A DNA stretch of 64,000 bases from Geomonas edaphica. Lineage in GTDB: Bacteria; Desulfobacterota; Desulfuromonadia; Geobacterales; Geobacteraceae. The DNA lies in contig NZ_SSYB01000003.1 of the NCBI RefSeq assembly GCF_004917075.1, forward strand, positions 62,001-126,000, given 5' to 3'. Shown one piece after another: positions 24,505-33,621 of the stretch. The position numbers were made by a program, and so were the translations under genes. Below the pieces are notes generated by a model, which had not been told where the DNA came from, ran no database searches, and was given only the letters and a program-made list of their open reading frames with translations. The stretch's first letter is position 1. The number at the start of each line of letters is the position of its first letter.

Positions 24505-25573
24505 CGGTTCCTCCCGCGTAGCACCGCACCGCCTCCGCCCCGGAGAGGACCCGGAGCGCGCCGTCGACAAGCGCCTCGATCTCGAACTCCCCCGGCCGCA
24601 CAAAAACTGGGGCGATGAATGCCACCCTCCTGCGCACCCCTTCCACCACGGCGGCACCGAAAGCGAGCCCGCCGGTCAGCACGATGCCGTCGACCGCACC
24701 GGAAAGCGCCGCGGCAAGCCCGCCGATCTCCTTGGCGATCTGGTAGATCATCGACTCCTGCACGAGGCTCGCCTCGGCGTCCCCCTGCTGCACCCGCGCC
24801 TCCACCTCGCGCATGTCGACCGTGTTCAGGTAGGAGTAGACCCCCCCGCGGCGCGCCACGATCCCCTTCAGTTCGCCGGTGGTGAAGGCCCCCCGCTCGA
24901 CGAGCTCGAGCACGCCGACCACCGGGAGCCCGCCGGTCCGCTCCGGCGAGAACGGCCCGTCGCCGTTCAGGCCGTTGTTCACATCGACGACGAGCCCCTT
25001 TCTGTGTGCGCCCGCGGTGATGCCGCCCCCCATGTGCACCACGATGAGGTTCAACTCCGCGTAGTCCCGCCCCAGCTCGCGCGCCACGTCGCGCGCCACC
25101 GCCTTCTGGTTCAGCGCATGGAACATGCTGCGCCGCTCGATGCCCGCCATGCCGGAGAGCCGCGCCACCGGCCACATCTCGTCGATGACAGGAGGATCGA
25201 CCACGTACGCGGGAACGCCCTTGCCCGAAGCCACGGCGTGGGCGAGAATGCCACCCAGGTTGGCCGCATGCTCTCCGCTCACCCCCTCCTCGAGGTCCTC
25301 GATGAGCGTCTCCTCCACCAGGTACACGCCGCTCGGGACGGGACGGATCAGTCCCCCGCGCCCCACCACCGCGTCCCAGGCCACCCCGTCCGCCCCGGTT
25401 TCGCGCAGGTACGCGCGGATGGCGTCCATGCGATAGCCGAGCTGGTCCATGACGCGCGGAAAATGCTCCATCTCGGCGCGGGGATGCTCGATCGATCCCT
25501 TGGTGAGCGTTCCGTCGCGAAACGCGCCGATCTTCGTCGATGTGGAACCGGGGTCGATGGCAAGGATGTTCAT
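24488..25573 (-). CDS. buk: Butyrate kinase
   Basis: 361 residues, ASKHA-fold acyl kinase interconverting butyryl phosphate and butyrate (ADP/ATP). The start MNILAIDPGSTSTKIG gives the phosphate-1 loop, VVHMGGGITAGAH the phosphate-2 site, and VLTGGLAFG the adenosine motif. The length matches Buk rather than the longer acetate kinases. It is the first gene of a two-gene operon with the HTH-cupin-Ptb fusion. Branched-chain acyl groups are possible substrates as well. Confidence 0.92.
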   Translation of the reverse strand: MNILAIDPGSTSTKIGAFRDGTLTKGSIEHPRAEMEHFPRVMDQLGYRMDAIRAYLRETGADGVAWDAVVGRGGLIRPVPSGVYLVEETLIEDLEEGVSGEHAANLGGILAHAVASGKGVPAYVVDPPVIDEMWPVARLSGMAGIERRSMFHALNQKAVARDVARELGRDYAELNLIVVHMGGGITAGAHRKGLVVDVNNGLNGDGPFSPERTGGLPVVGVLELVERGAFTTGELKGIVARRGGVYSYLNTVDMREVEARVQQGDAEASLVQESMIYQIAKEIGGLAAALSGAVDGIVLTGGLAFGAAVVEGVRRRVAFIAPVFVRPGEFEIEALVDGALRVLSGAEAVRCYAGGTDEHRG

Positions 25574-25590
25574 GTGACCCTCGCGTCGGA

Positions 25591-26055
25591 TCAGTAGTTG
25601 CTTTTGGCGGTCATGGATTCGATGTCGACGACGAAGACGGTGGTGGCGGCCATTCCGGCCTGGGGAAATTCGAAGGCTTCCGGCGTGTACTGGGCCATGA
25701 TGATGTCAAGCGCACGGGATTTTTCCTCGTGCCCCTCCACCAGGCGTGCCGTTCCGTAGCCGACCACGCTGCGGTACTTCATAGTGAAGTCGCACGGTTT
25801 GTCAGAGGCGACCAGCATGGTGTCGGCAATCACGGTGAAACAGACGCGGCTGTTCTGGCGCAAAAGTTCCAGCTTCTTGCCAGCGCCGGCGCAGTGGAAG
25901 TACAGGGTGGTGTCCCGGTAGCCGTAGTTCATGGTTACCAGGTACGGTTCGTCGTGGGCTGCAAGCGCCAGGTGGCAGATCTTACCCTGCGCCAGCAGTT
26001 CGTTGGCAGCCTGGGCGGAAAGCTGCCGGTCCTTTCTCCTCAGCATGTCATCCAT
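25591..26055 (-). CDS. Pyridoxamine 5'-phosphate oxidase-like flavoprotein
   Basis: 154 residues from MDDMLRRKDR (26055; GGAGG five bases upstream; a GTG four codons earlier overlaps that site). The split-barrel FMN fold of the PNPOx/NimA type is suggested by ICHLALAAHDEPYLVTMNYGY, LYFHCAGAGKKLELLRQN and the late ESMTAKSNY end. NimA-like proteins reduce nitro-compounds or bind flavin or haem; the specific role here is unknown. It lies 18 bases upstream of buk and reads towards it, so it may be the first gene of that unit. Confidence 0.85.
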   Translation of the reverse strand: MDDMLRRKDRQLSAQAANELLAQGKICHLALAAHDEPYLVTMNYGYRDTTLYFHCAGAGKKLELLRQNSRVCFTVIADTMLVASDKPCDFTMKYRSVVGYGTARLVEGHEEKSRALDIIMAQYTPEAFEFPQAGMAATTVFVVDIESMTAKSNY

Positions 26056-26392
26056 AAAAACCTCCACTGTTGCTCTTTCACAATGCTGTGAAGAAGGCGT
26101 GCAATATAAACAAGAGTTCGGCGCGCCAATATTGCCTTTACTCGGCCAGAATGTCTAGGGATTTTAGAGACTGAGTGCTATGGATAATCGCTTTGCGCGG
26201 TCTCTCTGAAGCGCTTGGCTCCGGTGGCCATAGTATACTTGCACCGGGAAACATTATAACTATCCAATCATCACACATTTTTCTTAAACAAGTGTCGAAG
26301 ATGTCGATAGATATGCATGAGACAGAGCGGGCACCCCGGCTCGTCGAACCTGAATACGACAGGTTGTGTCAAACCAAGAAAGGAGAGCAAAT
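26056..26392. other. 337-base divergent intergenic region before cheW
   Basis: No gene is seen. A minus-strand promoter candidate (TTGGCG, 15 bases, TATATT at 26103-26129) could serve the flavoprotein gene. On the plus strand the cheW leader holds TAAA-14-GTCGATAG at about 26293-26318, a near match to sigma-28 promoters with one base less spacing. The composition is AT-richer than its neighbours. Confidence 0.4.
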
Positions 26393-26887
26393 ATGGCGGT
26401 CGAGACTATCACGGAAACAACCCAGTATCTCACCTTCAAGCTCGAGAACGAGCTGTTCGCCCTGGACATCGGTAAAGTGCGGGAAGTGCTGGATTTCACA
26501 ACCATCACTAAGGTCCCGCAGACCCCCGACTACATGCGCGGAGTCATCAACCTGCGCGGCAGCGTCGTTCCCGTCGTCGACCTTCGACTGAAGTTCGGCA
26601 TGGCAATGGCGGAGCAGACCGTGAACACCTGTGTCATCATCGTCGAGGTGGAACTCGAAGGCGAGAAGGTGGTCATGGGGGCGATGGCCGACGCGGTCCA
26701 GGAGGTGATGGACCTGGAGCCGGACCAGATCGAGCCGCCGCCGCGCATAGGCACCAAGCTGAACACCGACTTCATCAAGGGGATGGGAAAGCACAACGAA
26801 CAGTTCATCATCATCCTCGACATCGACAAGGTCTTTACCAGCGGGGAGCTGGAGTTGGTCCAGAACATCGAGGGACAGGCGGCGTAA
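26393..26887 (+). CDS. cheW: CheW chemotaxis coupling protein
   Basis: 164 residues from MAVETITETTQYL (26393; AAGGAGAG upstream). CheW bridges chemoreceptors to the kinase CheA. Family features: YLTFKLENELFALDIGKVREVL, VPQTPDYMRGVINLRGSVVPVVDLR, and IILDIDKVF at the end. It is convergent with the chemoreceptor gene at 27248-28969, and the two likely work together. No cheA, cheY or cheR lies in the window. Confidence 0.96.
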   Translation: MAVETITETTQYLTFKLENELFALDIGKVREVLDFTTITKVPQTPDYMRGVINLRGSVVPVVDLRLKFGMAMAEQTVNTCVIIVEVELEGEKVVMGAMADAVQEVMDLEPDQIEPPPRIGTKLNTDFIKGMGKHNEQFIIILDIDKVFTSGELELVQNIEGQAA

Positions 26888-26914
26888 GACTTAATAAGAT
26901 CATCGACCGCGAAA

Positions 26915-26948
26915 GGGCAGCGCGCCGGAAGGCGCCTGCCCTTTTTTT
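26915..26948 (+). terminator. Terminator of cheW
   Basis: GGGCAGCGCGCC and GGCGCCTGCCC form a stem with a GGAA loop and a one-base bulge, followed by seven T residues, 28 bases after the cheW stop. Confidence 0.85.
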
Positions 26949-27092
26949 CGTGCTTTACGCCGGGCAGGATGCCAGGAGTCCTCGCCCCGACTGCGGTCAT
27001 GAGGCGTTTCGAGGGAATAGCCACGGAGGAGTCGGCCTGAGAGGGAGGCGCACGGCAGCTCGCCTCCCGCCCCTCCCCTTTCCGGCCTCCCC

Positions 27093-27122
27093 TCTCCCGT
27101 CCTTCACCCTACGGGGGGAGGC
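27093..27122. repeat. Degenerate CCTCTCCC/GGGGGGAGG intergenic element
   Basis: CCTCTCCCGT and ACGGGGGGAGG flank a CCTTCACCCT loop in the otherwise empty stretch 26949-27171. It resembles the hairpins at 2088-2108 and 51906-51925. I see no gene in the rest of this stretch. Confidence 0.4.
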
Positions 27123-27171
27123 GCGGTCTATCCCGGCAAAGCGTTTCAACGCACTCGTTGCTGAACGGGAT

Positions 27172-27198
27172 AAAAAAAAGCGCCTCGAAAGAGGCGCT
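27172..27198 (-). terminator. Terminator of the chemoreceptor gene
   Basis: Minus strand GAGCGCCTC, TTTC loop, GAGGCGCTT, then a run of T. A perfect stem 50 bases after the receptor stop codon. Confidence 0.92.
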
Positions 27199-27247
27199 CA
27201 TCGGCATCGCATGGCAGGCAACCCTCGGGCGCCCATTAAATTGGGAG

Positions 27248-28969
27248 TCAGTACTGCTCGAAATCGGAGTCGCACATCTCCTTCGCGTCGGAGAGGTCGA
27301 TGTCGTGGCCGACCACCTTCTTGGTCACCCCCTGGGCGCCGCCGGCAACGCCCTTCGAGCGGGTCATTTTCTTACCCTGCCCCGCAGCGCCGTTGACACT
27401 CCCTTGTTGAGCCCCACCTCCCCTCGCGGGTTTCGCGGCGAAGCGCCTTGCATGGTCGTCGATCTTGAAAAAGGCGACTGCAGTCTGCAGCTGTTCCGCC
27501 TGACTCGAGAGTTCCTCGGCGGTGGAGGCCATCTCCTCGGAGGCACCGGCGTTTGTCTGGATCACCTGGTCCAGCTGCTGGATGGCGCGGTTGATCTGGT
27601 CCGCGCCGGTGTCCTGTTCTCTGCTTGCCGCGCTGATCTCCTGTACCAACTCCGCCGTCTTCTGGATGTCCGGAACCATCTTAGCGAGGAGTTCGCCAGC
27701 CTTCACCGCCACATCCACACTGCTGGCGGAAAGGTCACTGATCTCGGCCGCGGCCTTCTGGCTCCGCTCGGCCAGTTTTCTCACCTCGGAGGCGACGACG
27801 GCGAATCCCTTGCCGTGCTCACCCGCCCGGGCCGCCTCTATGGCGGCGTTCAGCGCCAGGAGGTTCGTCTGCCGCGCGATCTCCTCGATGATGGTGATCT
27901 TTCCCGCGATCTCCTTCATCGCGCTGACCGTCTCCTGAACCGCCTGCCCCCCCTCGCGGGCGTCCTGGGCCGATTTCACCGCAATCTTCTCGGTCTGCAT
28001 GGCGTTGTCTGCGTTCTGACGGATGTTGGACGACATCTCTTCCATCGAGGACGACGCCTCCTCTGCCGAAGCCGCCTGCTCCGTGGCCCCCTGTGACATC
28101 TCCTCGGCACCAGAGGAGAGCTGCTGGCTTCCGGAGGCGACGTTGTCGGAGGCGCTCTTCACCTCGGCGACGATCCCCCTAAGCTTCGCAACCATCGCAT
28201 TCATCGCCGCCGCGAGCTGCCCAACCTCGTCCTTGCTGTCCACGTCGATGGTCTGGGTCAGGTCGCCGCTTGCGACCGCCGAGGCGAACTCGACGCCGCG
28301 CCTAAGCGGCACGCTGATCATCCTGGAGATGACGATCCCGAGGATCAATCCGAGTAGCACGCCGCCTGCCACCAGTCCCACCATCGCCTTCATGCTCGAC
28401 TGATAGATCCTGGTGGTCTCATCGGACGCCTCCTTAGCGTTGGCCTCCTTGAGACGCGCAAGCTCGGTCAGGGTATCGTCCACCACCGTCTGCTTGGTCC
28501 TCGCCTCGCCGAAGGAGAGCGCCACCGAAGCGGTGCTGTCGTTAAGTTTGTCAGTGGCACCGAGCTCTATCACCTTTTGCTGAACGGCAAACCACTCCTC
28601 GTTGGCCGTCTCCAGTCGCTTCAGGATCTCCTTTCCCTTCTCAGTCGTGAACAGGGGACGCGCCTTGTCCAGCCACTCCTTGTAACCCGCCTTGTACTTG
28701 TTCATGTTGCCGAGGTACTTTTCGCGCTCCTGACGGCTCGTCGCGAGGAGAAAGTTCTTTTCGGCGCGGGAGATGTAGATCAGGTTTATGTTAGCTTCCT
28801 TGACGTAGGAGAGCCCCAGCAGTTCCTTCGCGTACATGGAATCGGCCATGTCGTTGATGGTACCCATGTTGCGGATGCCGAGCAGGCCGACCGCCGCGGT
28901 GATGATACAGACTGCTACGAAAGCCGAGACTAACTTGGTGCTGACCTTCAAGTTGGTGAACCATTTCAT
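27248..28969 (-). CDS. Methyl-accepting chemotaxis protein
   Basis: 573 residues from [13 protein letters not shown]. There are two membrane segments ([20 protein letters not shown] near 12-31, and [20 protein letters not shown] near 190-209) with a four-helix-bundle ligand domain between them. A HAMP domain (about 210-262) and a long signalling coiled coil follow, whose tip reads [20 protein letters not shown]. The last residues are DFEQY, fitting the C-terminal pentapeptide that tethers CheR/CheB (aromatic-x-x-aromatic). The gene faces cheW tail to tail. Confidence 0.94.
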   Translation of the reverse strand: MKWFTNLKVSTKLVSAFVAVCIITAAVGLLGIRNMGTINDMADSMYAKELLGLSYVKEANINLIYISRAEKNFLLATSRQEREKYLGNMNKYKAGYKEWLDKARPLFTTEKGKEILKRLETANEEWFAVQQKVIELGATDKLNDSTASVALSFGEARTKQTVVDDTLTELARLKEANAKEASDETTRIYQSSMKAMVGLVAGGVLLGLILGIVISRMISVPLRRGVEFASAVASGDLTQTIDVDSKDEVGQLAAAMNAMVAKLRGIVAEVKSASDNVASGSQQLSSGAEEMSQGATEQAASAEEASSSMEEMSSNIRQNADNAMQTEKIAVKSAQDAREGGQAVQETVSAMKEIAGKITIIEEIARQTNLLALNAAIEAARAGEHGKGFAVVASEVRKLAERSQKAAAEISDLSASSVDVAVKAGELLAKMVPDIQKTAELVQEISAASREQDTGADQINRAIQQLDQVIQTNAGASEEMASTAEELSSQAEQLQTAVAFFKIDDHARRFAAKPARGGGAQQGSVNGAAGQGKKMTRSKGVAGGAQGVTKKVVGHDIDLSDAKEMCDSDFEQY

Positions 28970-29207
28970 GTGCGCTCCGTCTTCTGCAAAGGTTTTATGA
29001 TCCAACCGGAAACAGCGTCCGGTGGTGTCGTTTGCTTCATCGACGCGGGGCGGGAACGATGTATCAGAAAAATACTGAGAAAAGGCGGTTTTTTGGCCGA
29101 GACTTGGGGATGAGTGCAGCAGGCGATTAACTAGCAGGCGCGCACCTACGCAACGCGTACCGCCGGAGTCCGAAGAGAAACAGCAAGTGGGGAATCGGTA
29201 AGCGACG

Positions 29208-29846
29208 CTAGTCCAGAGGCAAAAAGCCCTGTCTTATCGCATACTTGGTAAGACCAGCAATACTAGTAAGGTTTAGTTTCTTCATGATGTGCATGCGGTG
29301 GGTCTCGACCGTTTTAGGGCTAATCTCGAGAAGTGCCGCCACCTCGCGCGATGTCTTCCCGCTCGCAATAAGCGTGAGGACCTCCTCCTCGCGCTGGCTC
29401 AGGGGAGACTTCTCCACGCGGCCGGTAGGAAGGTCGATGCCGAGAACCTCGGAGAGGACGGGGCTCAGGTACAGGCCATCCTCGGCCACCGCGTTAATGG
29501 CGTGGAGGAGCTCCTGCGCATCGCAGCTCTTCACCAGGAATCCCCTGGCGCCGACGTCGAGAGCCTGGCGGACGGAACGGGCGTCACCGTGGCAGGAAAG
29601 GATCAGTATCTTTACGTTTGGAAAGGCCGACACGATACAACGGCTCGCCTCGATGCCGCCGCCATCGGGCATCACCAGGTCCATGAGGACCAGGTCCGGC
29701 TGCAGCTCGTAGGCAAGTCGCACCGCCTCCATACCGGTAGCGGCCTCGGCCACCACTTCCACGCCGGGGGTTTTTTCAAGGATGGCGCCGATGCACTGGC
29801 GGATCAGGGCATGATCGTCGGCTAGGATAATCTTCGTTGTCTGCAT
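29208..29846 (-). CDS. NarL/FixJ-type response regulator
   Basis: 212 residues. The receiver has the acidic pair DDH near 10-12 and the phospho-acceptor in [13 protein letters not shown] (about Asp55). A LuxR-type helix-turn-helix follows: [35 protein letters not shown]. The ribosome site is weak. It is followed by a 238-base gap to the chemoreceptor gene, in which I see no gene. The regulator at 29996-30646 is a close paralogue 149 bases upstream. Confidence 0.93.
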   Translation of the reverse strand: MQTTKIILADDHALIRQCIGAILEKTPGVEVVAEAATGMEAVRLAYELQPDLVLMDLVMPDGGGIEASRCIVSAFPNVKILILSCHGDARSVRQALDVGARGFLVKSCDAQELLHAINAVAEDGLYLSPVLSEVLGIDLPTGRVEKSPLSQREEEVLTLIASGKTSREVAALLEISPKTVETHRMHIMKKLNLTSIAGLTKYAIRQGFLPLD

Positions 29847-29995
29847 CGTCGCGGTCGTCTCGGTTTGTAAGTTGCAGTTCCCAAATTAGAGGCACTCTAA
29901 CAAAATGGGGCCGACGACGATATAGGGGTTTGTATGACAGTCGGATGGGGTTTTTACTGAGAGCCGGCTTTACCGGACGCACCCTGTGGGCGGCA

Positions 29996-30646
29996 TCAGT
30001 GGTCGATGCTGGTGACTCCCTCCCTTATGGCGTACTTGGTGAGATCCGCGATGGAGAAGAGCTTCAGCTTCTTCATGATCTGCTGGCGGTGGGTGTCGAC
30101 CGTCTTCACGTTGATCTTCAGCAGGAACGCGATGGTCTTCGCGTTGTGTCCCTCGGCTAAAAGCTGCAGCACCTCTTTCTCCCTAGGGGTGAGCGCGGGG
30201 CCTGCCTGCTCGAAGGAGTCGGGCACCCGCCTTATGTAGTCATCGATGACGACGCCGATGATGCCTGAGCAGACGTACCTCTCCCCGGCGGCCACCGCCT
30301 GAACGGCCTTCACCAGCTCCGCCGAACTGCAGTCCTTGAGCAGGTAGCCGCGCGCCCCCGCCCTGAAGGCCTGAGCGACGAAGCGCCGGTCCTTGTGCAT
30401 CGAAAGGATGAGCACCTTGACGGCGGGGAAGAGATCGGCCATACGCTGCGTGGTCTCGATGCCGTTCATCCCGGGCATGCTCATGTCCATGAGCACCACG
30501 TCCGGCGAGGCGCCTGCCGCGAGTTCGAGCGCGGCCCTGCCGTTTTCCGCCTCGGCAACGACCTGGACCCCCTCGAATTTATCCAAAAGGATCCGGACAC
30601 CTTCCCGAACGATCCCGTGATCATCGACTATCATGACGCGAATCAT
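29996..30646 (-). CDS. NarL/FixJ-type response regulator, partner of the PAS kinase
   Basis: 216 residues. Receiver with VDDHGIVREG and VVLMDMSMPGMNG (phospho-Asp about 54), lysine in YLLKDCS, and a C-terminal LuxR domain (LTPREKEVLQLLAEGHNAKTIAFLLKINVKTVDTH). It starts three bases after the stop of the PAS kinase gene, with the ribosome site GGAGAGGAG, so the two form a clear two-component pair. Confidence 0.94.
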   Translation of the reverse strand: MIRVMIVDDHGIVREGVRILLDKFEGVQVVAEAENGRAALELAAGASPDVVLMDMSMPGMNGIETTQRMADLFPAVKVLILSMHKDRRFVAQAFRAGARGYLLKDCSSAELVKAVQAVAAGERYVCSGIIGVVIDDYIRRVPDSFEQAGPALTPREKEVLQLLAEGHNAKTIAFLLKINVKTVDTHRQQIMKKLKLFSIADLTKYAIREGVTSIDH

Positions 30647-30649
30647 CGC

Positions 30650-31735
30650 TTACTCCTCTCCTTCTGCAGCGTCAGCCGACCCGGCGGGAACCGCGATGGT
30701 AACGCTCGTGCCGCCGGCTCCCGAGGTAACCGTTACCTCGCCTCCCAGGTGCTGCACCCGTTGTCTTATGTTGAAAAGTCCGAAGCCCCCGCTTGCGGGC
30801 GGGGCACAAGGAGAGATCCCCTTGCCGTCGTCCTGCACGGTGACCTCGAGGCGCCCCTCCCGCCGCCTAATCGCTATGCGTACCTGCCGCGCGCCGGCGT
30901 GCTTAACCACGTTGACAAGGAGCTCGCGCACCGCATGGTACAGGGTGGAACTCAGCTCCTCCTCCAGGGTGGACGGGGCCGGCGCGCTCTCCAGGGAGAC
31001 GCGCAGCCGGTAGTTCGTTTCAAACTGCTCCGCAAGCCACTCCACCGCAGCCTCGAACCCCACCTCATAAAGAAGCGGCGGGCTGATCTGGAAGGTGAGC
31101 GTCCGCACTTCGCGTATCGCACGCTCCAAAAGGCCCGCCACTTCACGGACCGTCCGCGTTGCACCTCCGGGAAGCTTCTCATCCGAACCGAGGCCGCTCA
31201 GCTTGAGCTTTGCGAGCGACAGGTTCTGTCCGATCTCGTCGTGGAGCTCCGAGGCGATGCGACGCCTCTCCTTCTCCTCGGCCAGGGAGAGCTCGATAGC
31301 AAGCTCCCTCAGCTGTTCCTGGTTGACGAGCAGCGCCTCCTGCGCCCGCACCTGCTCGGTTATCTCGCGCGAGATGCTGAAGAGGCCGGTGACGGCACCG
31401 CCATGGTCGAAGAGCGGCCCCCTGGTGGCGAGGAAGATGCGCTCGACGCCGGCCGCGTCGGTGAAGGTTTCCTGCACCGTCGCGTTCTTACCGGTGGCTA
31501 TGACGTGGTGGTCGTTTTCACGTATCACCTGCACCACCTCATCCGGAAAGATCGCGCTGTCGTCCACCCCCACGATCTCCTCGGCGGACCTACCGTACAT
31601 CCGGGCGGCCCGTTCGTTGATCAAAAGGTAGCGTCCTTCGAGGTCCTTGGCATACACGAGGTCCGGCGTGCCTTTAAGCATCGCCTGCAGGATCTCGTCG
31701 CTTTTTCTCCGCCCTCCCGCTGCCGTCTCAGGCAT
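30650..31735 (-). CDS. PAS sensor kinase of the NarX/DesK (HisKA_3) class
   Basis: 361 residues from MPETAAGG (31735). A PAS domain (about 20-140: GTPDLVYAKDLEGRYLLINERAARMYGRS) is followed by the HisKA_3 H box RRRIASELHDEIGQNLSLAKL and a HATPase with AVRELLVNVVKHAGA and GGFGLFNIRQRV. There is no membrane segment, so sensing is cytoplasmic, perhaps redox or gas via PAS. The start overlaps the end of the DUF2520 gene by eight bases; the NarL-type regulator follows immediately. Confidence 0.93.
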   Translation of the reverse strand: MPETAAGGRRKSDEILQAMLKGTPDLVYAKDLEGRYLLINERAARMYGRSAEEIVGVDDSAIFPDEVVQVIRENDHHVIATGKNATVQETFTDAAGVERIFLATRGPLFDHGGAVTGLFSISREITEQVRAQEALLVNQEQLRELAIELSLAEEKERRRIASELHDEIGQNLSLAKLKLSGLGSDEKLPGGATRTVREVAGLLERAIREVRTLTFQISPPLLYEVGFEAAVEWLAEQFETNYRLRVSLESAPAPSTLEEELSSTLYHAVRELLVNVVKHAGARQVRIAIRRREGRLEVTVQDDGKGISPCAPPASGGFGLFNIRQRVQHLGGEVTVTSGAGGTSVTIAVPAGSADAAEGEE

Positions 31736-32615
31736 CGTCTTCCCCGGTGTCGGCCAAAAGCGCCTCGATGCTCTCGAGTCCCGCCTCCCCCGCCTGACCG
31801 CGCCGACGCGACAGTTCAAGGGCGACCGCGCTAAGGGAGCGGTAGACGAGGGCTACTTCCGGGTCCCACGCGTCCAGGGCGCGCAGTTGCCTTCCCACCA
31901 CGGCCGCGTCCCCGCGGGCGATGGGACCGGTGAGTGCTGCGACGGTCCCGGACCGGAAAACGTTTTCCACGGTACCCCGCACGAGCGGCTCCATCACCTG
32001 CAGCGCGGTCTCGCGGTCAAGCCCCCCCTTCCCGTATGCCGTGACCGACACTTCGAGAAGTGCAGTGAGGCAGTTGCACGCGAGGACGGAGCCGGCATGG
32101 TAGATCGCCTTGAAACGGGGATCGATGGAAAAAACGCGCGCGCCGATCGACTCGAAGAGCTCCCCCATCTGCTCCGCCGCCCGCCGGTCCCCCTCCACGC
32201 CGCACCAGGTGCCCGCGAAGTCGCCGACGGCTGCCGCCGGGTCGGCGAAACTCTTGACGGGGTGCACGCTCGCCACCAGCGCACCTAACTGCGTCGCCGG
32301 GTGCAGCACCTCGCTCCCCAGGGCACCGCTTACGTGGCACACCAGGGCCTGCGCGCCGAGCGCTCCGCTTGCGCACAACTCACGCACGCAAGGGGCGATG
32401 GCGTCGTCGGAACTGGTGATCAGGTACAAGTCGGCCGGACCTAACTGCGCAAAACCGGCCGCGGGGCGTCCCGCCCCGATGAAGGCGACCGCAGCGCGTG
32501 CCGTCGCCTCGGAACGGGTGAGCACGTCCTTAAGCTCAAGCACCCCTGACTCATGAAAAAGGCGCCCAAGCGTCCTACCGACCGCGCCGCACCCAATGAT
32601 ACTGAAGGTTTTCAT
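31728..32615 (-). CDS. Rossmann-fold DUF2520 protein
   Basis: 295 residues. The N-terminal Rossmann motif is FSIIGCGAVGRTLGRLF (NAD(P)-binding GxGxxG). It is followed by LVCHVSGALGSEVL and VASVHPVKSFADP, then a helical C-terminal half with FKAIYHAGSVLACNCLTALLEVS, the pattern of proteins annotated as Rossmann-like/DUF2520. These resemble ketopantoate or pyrroline-carboxylate reductases, but the substrate is not established. It is cotranscribed with the PAS kinase and regulator, an unusual grouping of enzyme and signalling pair. Confidence 0.85.
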   Translation of the reverse strand: MKTFSIIGCGAVGRTLGRLFHESGVLELKDVLTRSEATARAAVAFIGAGRPAAGFAQLGPADLYLITSSDDAIAPCVRELCASGALGAQALVCHVSGALGSEVLHPATQLGALVASVHPVKSFADPAAAVGDFAGTWCGVEGDRRAAEQMGELFESIGARVFSIDPRFKAIYHAGSVLACNCLTALLEVSVTAYGKGGLDRETALQVMEPLVRGTVENVFRSGTVAALTGPIARGDAAVVGRQLRALDAWDPEVALVYRSLSAVALELSRRRGQAGEAGLESIEALLADTGEDDA

Positions 32616-32649
32616 CCCGCTCTCCTCATGAAGTGGACAGACGCGCTAA

Positions 32650-32678
32650 AGGGTACGCAACTTATTCTTGGGTGTCAA
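32650..32678 (-). promoter_or_regulatory. Candidate sigma-70 promoter for the DUF2520-kinase-regulator operon
   Basis: Minus strand TTGACA, 17 bases, TACCCT. The -35 box is perfect and the -10 box is weak. It lies about 35 bases upstream of the start codon at 32615. Confidence 0.45.
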
Positions 32679-32730
32679 CGACGCCTGAGGTGGGGGAGCA
32701 TACTGGAGAGAGAAACTGCGCGGAAATGAA

Positions 32731-32756
32731 AAATCCCCCTTTCAGGAGGGGGATTT
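32731..32756 (-). terminator. Terminator after the CxxC protein gene
   Basis: AAATCCCCCT pairs with AGGGGGATTT around a six-base loop, followed on the minus strand by T residues, 23 bases beyond the stop at 32779. Confidence 0.85.
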
Positions 32757-32778
32757 TGTCACCAGGCCGGAGCTGGGG

Positions 32779-33003
32779 TCACGAACCGTCATCCATGTTG
32801 AGGCTGTAATCATCACCCTCCACGCATTCGCTTTCCGCCTGTAGAAATGACTCGGCCTGCGAGTCGCGGACGATCTCAATCACGCCGTGGTTGGCCGACC
32901 AGACCGTGCCGCAGACGCTGCACTCGGTGATCCCCTCTTTGAACCCTTCTGACTGTAGGTTAGTGTCGACCTGCTGGTGGTTTTTGCACACGGGGCATTT
33001 CAT
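32779..33003 (-). CDS. Small two-CxxC zinc-ribbon protein
   Basis: 74 residues with ribosome site GGAGGAGAG. MKCPVCKN at the N-terminus and CSVCGTVWS at about 28-36 supply four cysteines for one zinc. The C-terminal half is acidic (SECVEGDDYSLNMDDGS). No known function; proteins of this type are common in Geobacter-like genomes. It is transcribed alone and ends in a terminator. Confidence 0.8.
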   Translation of the reverse strand: MKCPVCKNHQQVDTNLQSEGFKEGITECSVCGTVWSANHGVIEIVRDSQAESFLQAESECVEGDDYSLNMDDGS

Positions 33004-33103
33004 GGCTCTCCTCCTGTCACGAAAAACGGCGGCCGATAGTTTTCATGAAGAAGATTATGACGGCATTTCACGGCGTCGCAAGTGCCAAAACCCCCATGGC
33101 CAT

Positions 33104-33388
33104 CTAGACACCGGGCTGGCGCGTGGCCGGTTTGGCCGTCGGCTTCTTGTCCTTAGTCGTCTTCGTGCGCACCCGCGTCACCTTCGCGCGTCCCTTAACC
33201 TTGGTCGGGGGGGTGTAGGTGGCGGGATCGGCTGGGCGCAGGTCCGTGAAGTGCGAGGAGATGATCTTTCTGACCATGCCGTCGCTGAAGCGTATGGTGG
33301 CCATATAGTCGTTCACCTCGACCACCTTGCCGGTTCCCCATTGCTGCGCCATCGCATGACTGACCACACTGCCGCGTTTGACGTTCAT
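33104..33388 (-). CDS. DUF3553-like small SH3/Tudor-type protein
   Basis: 94 residues from MNVKRGSVVSHAM (33388; GAGGAA eight bases upstream). The core GSVVSHAMAQQWGTGKVVEVNDYMATIRFSDG resembles the DUF3553 fold, a short beta-barrel found alone or on helicases. The last 35 residues are Lys/Arg/Thr-rich, suggesting nucleic-acid contact. The function is unknown. Confidence 0.7.
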   Translation of the reverse strand: MNVKRGSVVSHAMAQQWGTGKVVEVNDYMATIRFSDGMVRKIISSHFTDLRPADPATYTPPTKVKGRAKVTRVRTKTTKDKKPTAKPATRQPGV

Positions 33389-33621
33389 GTCGAGTTCCTC
33401 GCTGGATGGTTGTGGCCACGCCAGGACGCGCGGATCCACTCGGCCGGAAGGACGGGGTCGATGGGTTGCTTAACCTGGAGTGGAGCTGATTGCCGAAGAC
33501 AGATCAAAACGATCAGAGACGTGACTATGAGCTGCGGGAAGCTTGCCTGAAATCAGGCACGGTTGAAACTATACACCTGAATCGTGAAATGCACAGATGA
33601 GAGTATTCTTTTTTTCAGATT

